Shown: positions 5,686 through 9,012 of the stretch, piece after piece
Position numbering within the stretch: position 1 is the first letter of the stretch
Layout of the letters: every line of letters begins with the position of its first letter
Source: JBJXFK01 sp046155505
GTDB taxonomy: Bacteria > Planctomycetota > Phycisphaerae > UBA1845 > Fen-1342
DNA: 9,012 bases
Reading direction: 5' to 3'
Assembly: GCA_046155505.1 (NCBI GenBank)
Contig: JBJXFK010000223.1
Coordinates: forward strand, 1-9,012
Program-made: the position numbers and the translations under genes
The notes under the pieces: generated by a model
The model's input: only the letters and a program-made list of their open reading frames with translations
What the model was told of the DNA's origin: nothing
The model's database searches: none

Positions 5686-8010
5686 ATGTGGCCGTTCGAT
5701 AAACCTAACGCACGCCGGCTCGAGATTCGCCGATCCAAGGCGGAACGCAGCCGCGCCGTCGCCTCGCGGTTCCTTGATCCGGGGCGGATCGGTTTCACGT
5801 TTGTTACGCTCTGTAGCGCGTTACTGGCGGCGCTGATTCTCAACATCGGCGGGCAGCAGATTTCGTTTCGCGAGGGCCAATACCTGACGCGCCCGTTCGC
5901 GTCGCGGGTTGCGTTTCCGGTCGCCGATCCGAAGCAGACCGACGAGATGCGGATTCGCGCGGCCGAGGCATCGCCCAGCTACTTTGAACTGGATGGTTCG
6001 CTGCTCGACGAGATTCGCGGTCGCGTGAGCAGCGCGCTCACGCTGGCCAAGGCGCACGTCGGCAACCCCGAAGCGCTGATCAAAGAGGCCGCGACCAAGA
6101 AAATTCCGCTCGACGCGGCGGCGGCAGCGCAGCTCATCAGCATCGCCGAGAGCGACGCGACGGATGATTTTGCGCGGCGGGTTGAGTCGGCGCTGGGCGT
6201 GCTTGTGGCCGTGCCGCTGGCTCGCCCGGCTGAAGAAGCGCTGCGGCGCACGACCGCGCGTGCGGTACTGATCAACGCGCAAACCGGCAGCGAGCGCGCG
6301 ATCGAAATGTCGCGCGTCGTTTTCGTGAGCAACGTCGAAGCCGTCGAGGCGCTGTTCGATCGCAGTGTCGCGGCGTTTCAGCCGGCGCTGCGCGGCGCGT
6401 TCAAGTCGGCGATGCTCGCCGGCCTGCGCAGCGGCGAGGCGGAGGTGATGACGCCGCTGTATCGATTCAGCGATGCCCGCACCGCAGCTGCGGCTCAAGC
6501 AGCGCGCGAGGCGGTCGCGCCGCAGTTTCTACAGTTCGGGGCGAATGACATTTTGGCGACTGTCGGCAAGCTCGACGCCGATGCGATCGAACTGCTGCGG
6601 GCCGAGCACGAGGCGTGGCTGGCGGCGGTCAATCAGTCGAGCGCCGCCGACGCGTGGATCGAGTGGCTCGGGCGATCGCTGCTCGTGTTTATTGTCGTGT
6701 TCGGCGTCGCGACGTATGTCACGCGTTATCAGCGGATCGGGTTCGGCAACGCCAAGGACATCATTCGACGGACCGCGTCCGCGTGCGTGATGCTCGGTTT
6801 GCTGGCGATCGCGCGGCTGGCGTTTGTTTGGAGCGACGCGCCGCCGCACCTGGCGGTCGGGACGCAGGCGGTGGCGGCGGGGTTGCTGGCGATCATCTAT
6901 CTGCCGGGCGTTGTGTTCGCGGTGAGCGCCGCGTTGGCGATGCTGATTACGTTGGCGGTGCAGCAAAGCCTGACATTTTTCGTGATCCTGATGATCGTCT
7001 CGGGCGCGTTTGTTTTTGGCCTCGGCGATGTGCGCAATCGCGGGAAGATCGTGATTGTCGGCTTGTCCGCGGCCGTGGCGGCGGCGATCGCGACTGTCTG
7101 CGGCGCGCTGGTCAACGGGCAGCCGGGGTACTTTGCCGTCTATCAAGGTGCGTGGGCGGCGGGCAGCACGCTGCTGGCGGCGTTTGTGCTCGAAGGCGTG
7201 TTGCCCGGCGTCGAACGCGTGTTTCGCCTGAGCACGGGCATGACGCTGCTTGAGTGGTGCGATGCGAACAAGCCGCTGTTGCGATTGATGGCCGTCGATG
7301 CGCCGGGGACATACAACCACAGCTTGCTGGTCGGTGCGCTGGCCGAGTCGGCGGCAGAGTCGATCGGTGCGAACGGATTGCTCGCGCGGGCGGGCGCGTA
7401 TTACCACGACATCGGCAAGATCAACAAGCCCGAGTATTTCGTCGAGAACCAGACCGCCGGCGTGAATCGCCATGAGCGGCTCTCGCCCGCGATGAGTCTG
7501 CTGATCATCATCGGGCACGTTAAAGACGGTATCGAGATGGCCAAGGAGTACAAGCTACCAGCCAGCCTGCGGCCGTTCATCGCCGAGCATCACGGCACGA
7601 CGCTGGTCGAGTATTTCTATCATGCGGCCAACCGCATGCGACGGCCCGACGATCCCGAGGTGAGCGATTCGTCGTTCCGCTATCCGGGGCCCAAGCCGCA
7701 ATCGCGTGAGACGGCGATTGTGATGCTGGCCGACGGCGTCGAGGGGGCGGTGCGGGCGATGAGCGATCCGACGCCGGGGCGGATCGAGGCGGTGGTGAGC
7801 GAGATCGTTCGCAAGCGACTGATGGATGGGCAATTTGATGAATGTGAACTGACGTTTCGCGAGTTGGCCGAGATTGAGAAGAGCCTGATCAAGAGCCTGT
7901 GCGGCATTTATCACGCACGCGTGGTCTATCCAGAGGCGGCGGACGACGAGCCGGGCGAGCGGCGCGGGGCGGGGCGGGCGGAGGCGGGGAAGCTGACGAG
8001 TAGCGCCTAG
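5686..8010 (+). CDS. 7TM-HD phosphohydrolase, PgpH/YqfF type (likely c-di-AMP phosphodiesterase)
   Basis: 774 residues with the full family architecture. A basic cytoplasmic N-terminus leads into TM1 (about 34-54), then an extracytoplasmic 7TMR-HDED-type domain (about 55-325), seven helices (about 330-347, 364-382, 393-410, 411-427, 428-447, 455-475, 484-505) and a cytoplasmic HD domain. HD metal ligands visible: H545 (TYNHS), H574-D575 (YYHDIGK), H611 (GHVKDG), H635-H636 (AEHHG) and D683 (ADGVEG), plus the conserved H596 (NRHERLSP). The pattern matches PgpH of Listeria, which cleaves cyclic di-AMP to pApA. All ligands are present, so the enzyme should be active; the exact substrate is inferred. 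The start at 5686 has no ribosome site but gives the expected N-terminus. In many bacteria this gene sits with phoH and ybeY; here its neighbours are a kinase and a HupE-like gene. Confidence 0.93.
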   Translation: MWPFDKPNARRLEIRRSKAERSRAVASRFLDPGRIGFTFVTLCSALLAALILNIGGQQISFREGQYLTRPFASRVAFPVADPKQTDEMRIRAAEASPSYFELDGSLLDEIRGRVSSALTLAKAHVGNPEALIKEAATKKIPLDAAAAAQLISIAESDATDDFARRVESALGVLVAVPLARPAEEALRRTTARAVLINAQTGSERAIEMSRVVFVSNVEAVEALFDRSVAAFQPALRGAFKSAMLAGLRSGEAEVMTPLYRFSDARTAAAAQAAREAVAPQFLQFGANDILATVGKLDADAIELLRAEHEAWLAAVNQSSAADAWIEWLGRSLLVFIVVFGVATYVTRYQRIGFGNAKDIIRRTASACVMLGLLAIARLAFVWSDAPPHLAVGTQAVAAGLLAIIYLPGVVFAVSAALAMLITLAVQQSLTFFVILMIVSGAFVFGLGDVRNRGKIVIVGLSAAVAAAIATVCGALVNGQPGYFAVYQGAWAAGSTLLAAFVLEGVLPGVERVFRLSTGMTLLEWCDANKPLLRLMAVDAPGTYNHSLLVGALAESAAESIGANGLLARAGAYYHDIGKINKPEYFVENQTAGVNRHERLSPAMSLLIIIGHVKDGIEMAKEYKLPASLRPFIAEHHGTTLVEYFYHAANRMRRPDDPEVSDSSFRYPGPKPQSRETAIVMLADGVEGAVRAMSDPTPGRIEAVVSEIVRKRLMDGQFDECELTFRELAEIEKSLIKSLCGIYHARVVYPEAADDEPGERRGAGRAEAGKLTSSA

Positions 8011-8179
8011 TTTCTAGGGCCTAGCGATGGCGGTTTCCCGAGCAGGCGAGTCTCTCGACGCACGCCGAATCGTTGATTTCATTCGACGGATGATCCTCCG
8101 CGTATTTGGTTGAACGGCAATCCGCCGGTTGCAATCCCGCGTAGTTATCATGTGCCAGGACTTGCAATAGGGGCGCGGG
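8011..8179 (+). promoter_or_regulatory. intergenic region with ribosome site of the HupE-like gene
   Basis: There is no gene in this 169-base stretch. AGGGG (8169-8173) lies 6 bases before ATG 8180 and supports that start. TATCAT at 8146-8151 resembles a -10 box and would place transcription onset shortly before the ribosome site, but no -35 lies at the right distance. A short CCTAG/CTAGG inverted pair (8006-8010, 8014-8018) overlaps the preceding stop codon and is too small to call a terminator. Confidence 0.4.
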
Positions 8180-9012
8180 ATGCGGTTCGTCGGGTGGTTT
8201 TGTTGCTTGCTGATATGCGGCGTGGGTGCGCTTCATGCGAACGCGCACGATTTCCTGTTCACCGAGACGCGGGCGCACTTTCATTCGAACGGCATGTATC
8301 AGATCGACATGGTGGTCGATCTCGATGCGCTGGCGCTCGGCGAGCCGGCGAGCGCGGACAACAGCAAACTGCTCGCACAGATCCAGGCCATGACGCCGGG
8401 CGAGCGCGACGTGCTCGCCGAGCATCTTCGACGACTGTTCACGACGCGCACCACGGTGAAGTTCGACGGCGTGGATGTGCAGCCGACGGTCGAATTTCTC
8501 GGCCCCGATTTTCGTTTGCCGCCGATCGTGGCTTCCGCGGCGCAGATTCCCGCCGATGAGCCGGCGTCGCAGGCGAAAACCGTCGCGAGTGAATCGCAAC
8601 CGACAGCCAGCGCGCCGGTTTCGCTTCCAGTGGCGATACCGAGTTACTTCGGCGTAGTTGCGCGGCTCAGCGGTCGTGTGCCGCCCGAAGCACGCGAGTT
8701 CACGTTTCGCGCGTCGCGTGCGTTCCAGAATGTGCATCTGTATCTGTCGCGCGAAGATACCGAGCGTGTGATTCACTACATCCTCGAAATCTCCGAGGAA
8801 AGCCCGCCGTACCAGGTGCTCGCGCCGGTGATTCCGCCGACACGATTGCAGGTGGCGTGGCGCTACACGGTGCTCGGGTTCGAGCACATTTTGCCGAAGG
8901 GGCTTGATCACATCCTGTTCGTGGTCGGCCTGTTTTTGCTGAGCAATCGCATGCGCCCGCTGCTGCTGCAAGTCAGCGCGTTCACCATCGCGCACACGGT
9001 GACGCTCGCACT
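8180..9012 (+). CDS. HupE/UreJ_2-family membrane protein (3' end cut by the window)
   Basis: The frame is open from ATG 8180 to the window end, 277 codons, so it is incomplete. Residues 1-22 form a signal peptide (WFCCLLICGVGALHANA, Ala-Asn-Ala before the cut), leaving His23 as the probable first residue of the mature protein. Residues 23 to about 220 are extracytoplasmic, with a Ser/Ala/Pro-rich low-complexity stretch near 130-155. The family signature follows: YTVLGFEHILPKGLDHILFV (E235, H236, D243, H244), then a hydrophobic helix and SAFTIAHTVTLAL (H272). HupE/UreJ-type proteins are linked to nickel, and in some cases other metals, through hydrogenase and urease clusters. This longer UreJ_2 form has an added N-terminal domain and no fixed substrate. 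Nothing nearby names the metal. Several more helices are expected beyond the edge. Confidence 0.92.
   Translation, partial: MRFVGWFCCLLICGVGALHANAHDFLFTETRAHFHSNGMYQIDMVVDLDALALGEPASADNSKLLAQIQAMTPGERDVLAEHLRRLFTTRTTVKFDGVDVQPTVEFLGPDFRLPPIVASAAQIPADEPASQAKTVASESQPTASAPVSLPVAIPSYFGVVARLSGRVPPEAREFTFRASRAFQNVHLYLSREDTERVIHYILEISEESPPYQVLAPVIPPTRLQVAWRYTVLGFEHILPKGLDHILFVVGLFLLSNRMRPLLLQVSAFTIAHTVTLA

Noticed and set aside
6529..7518. Minus-strand open frame of 329 codons opposite the HD phosphohydrolase
   Set aside because: Low-complexity Arg/Gln-rich translation, fully antisense to the membrane and HD domains.
8021..8995. Minus-strand open frame of 324 codons opposite the HupE-like gene
   Set aside because: Arg/His-rich translation without domains. 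The plus strand encodes an unmistakable signal peptide and HupE signature.
1..9012. CRISPR array, tRNA, rRNA, insertion sequence or phage module
   Set aside because: No regularly spaced repeats, no cloverleaf-like sequence that I could recognise, and no transposase or phage protein in any frame. A small structured RNA could be missed by eye.

Overview
The window is a stretch of a GC-rich bacterial chromosome, most likely from a planctomycete of the Phycisphaerae type. That placement is an inference. It rests on the double dockerin-like Ca2+-binding tail with the 'FDPAAD-N---CVDL-DLA-LL--FG' wording, the tandem InaA-type kinase carrying an 'LWxxRDRK...RYF' linker, the weak or absent Shine-Dalgarno sites at some starts, and general gene content. 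No rRNA, tRNA, CRISPR array, transposase or phage gene was found.

Layout, left to right. Positions 1-1638 hold a compact minus-strand operon, read right to left: a four-helix DoxX-family membrane protein (1638-1177), a DinB-superfamily metal-binding protein (1180-608) and an NRDE/TANGO2-like protein (635 to beyond position 1, cut by the window edge). The three genes overlap by 4 and 28 bases, so they are probably translationally coupled. Positions 1639-1866 carry no gene but contain a long hairpin repeat. A secreted two-domain protein (thioredoxin-like plus YHS) follows at 2805-1867, also on the minus strand. On the plus strand, 2787-3299 encodes an Ig-like domain and a dockerin-type tail. 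It looks like the 3' end of a larger surface protein and has no trustworthy start. A second, related hairpin lies at 3341-3407. A plus-strand gene (about 3546-5474) encodes two complete InaA/Kdo-WaaP-like kinase domains in one chain. After a 211-base spacer with a recurring TGCGAC motif comes a 774-residue 7TM-HD phosphohydrolase of the PgpH/YqfF type (5686-8010), a likely cyclic di-AMP phosphodiesterase. The window ends inside a secreted/membrane HupE/UreJ_2-family gene starting at 8180.

How the genes may work together: the minus-strand block (DoxX, DinB, NRDE and possibly redoxin-YHS) points to thiol, redox or metal/haem homeostasis in the envelope and cytoplasm, but that link is inferred from families and adjacency only. 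The plus-strand genes look like separate transcription units for lipopolysaccharide phosphorylation, nucleotide signalling and metal transport. The most distinctive non-coding signal is the pair of homologous long hairpins, which share arms, loop and right edge and look like members of a dispersed palindromic repeat family.
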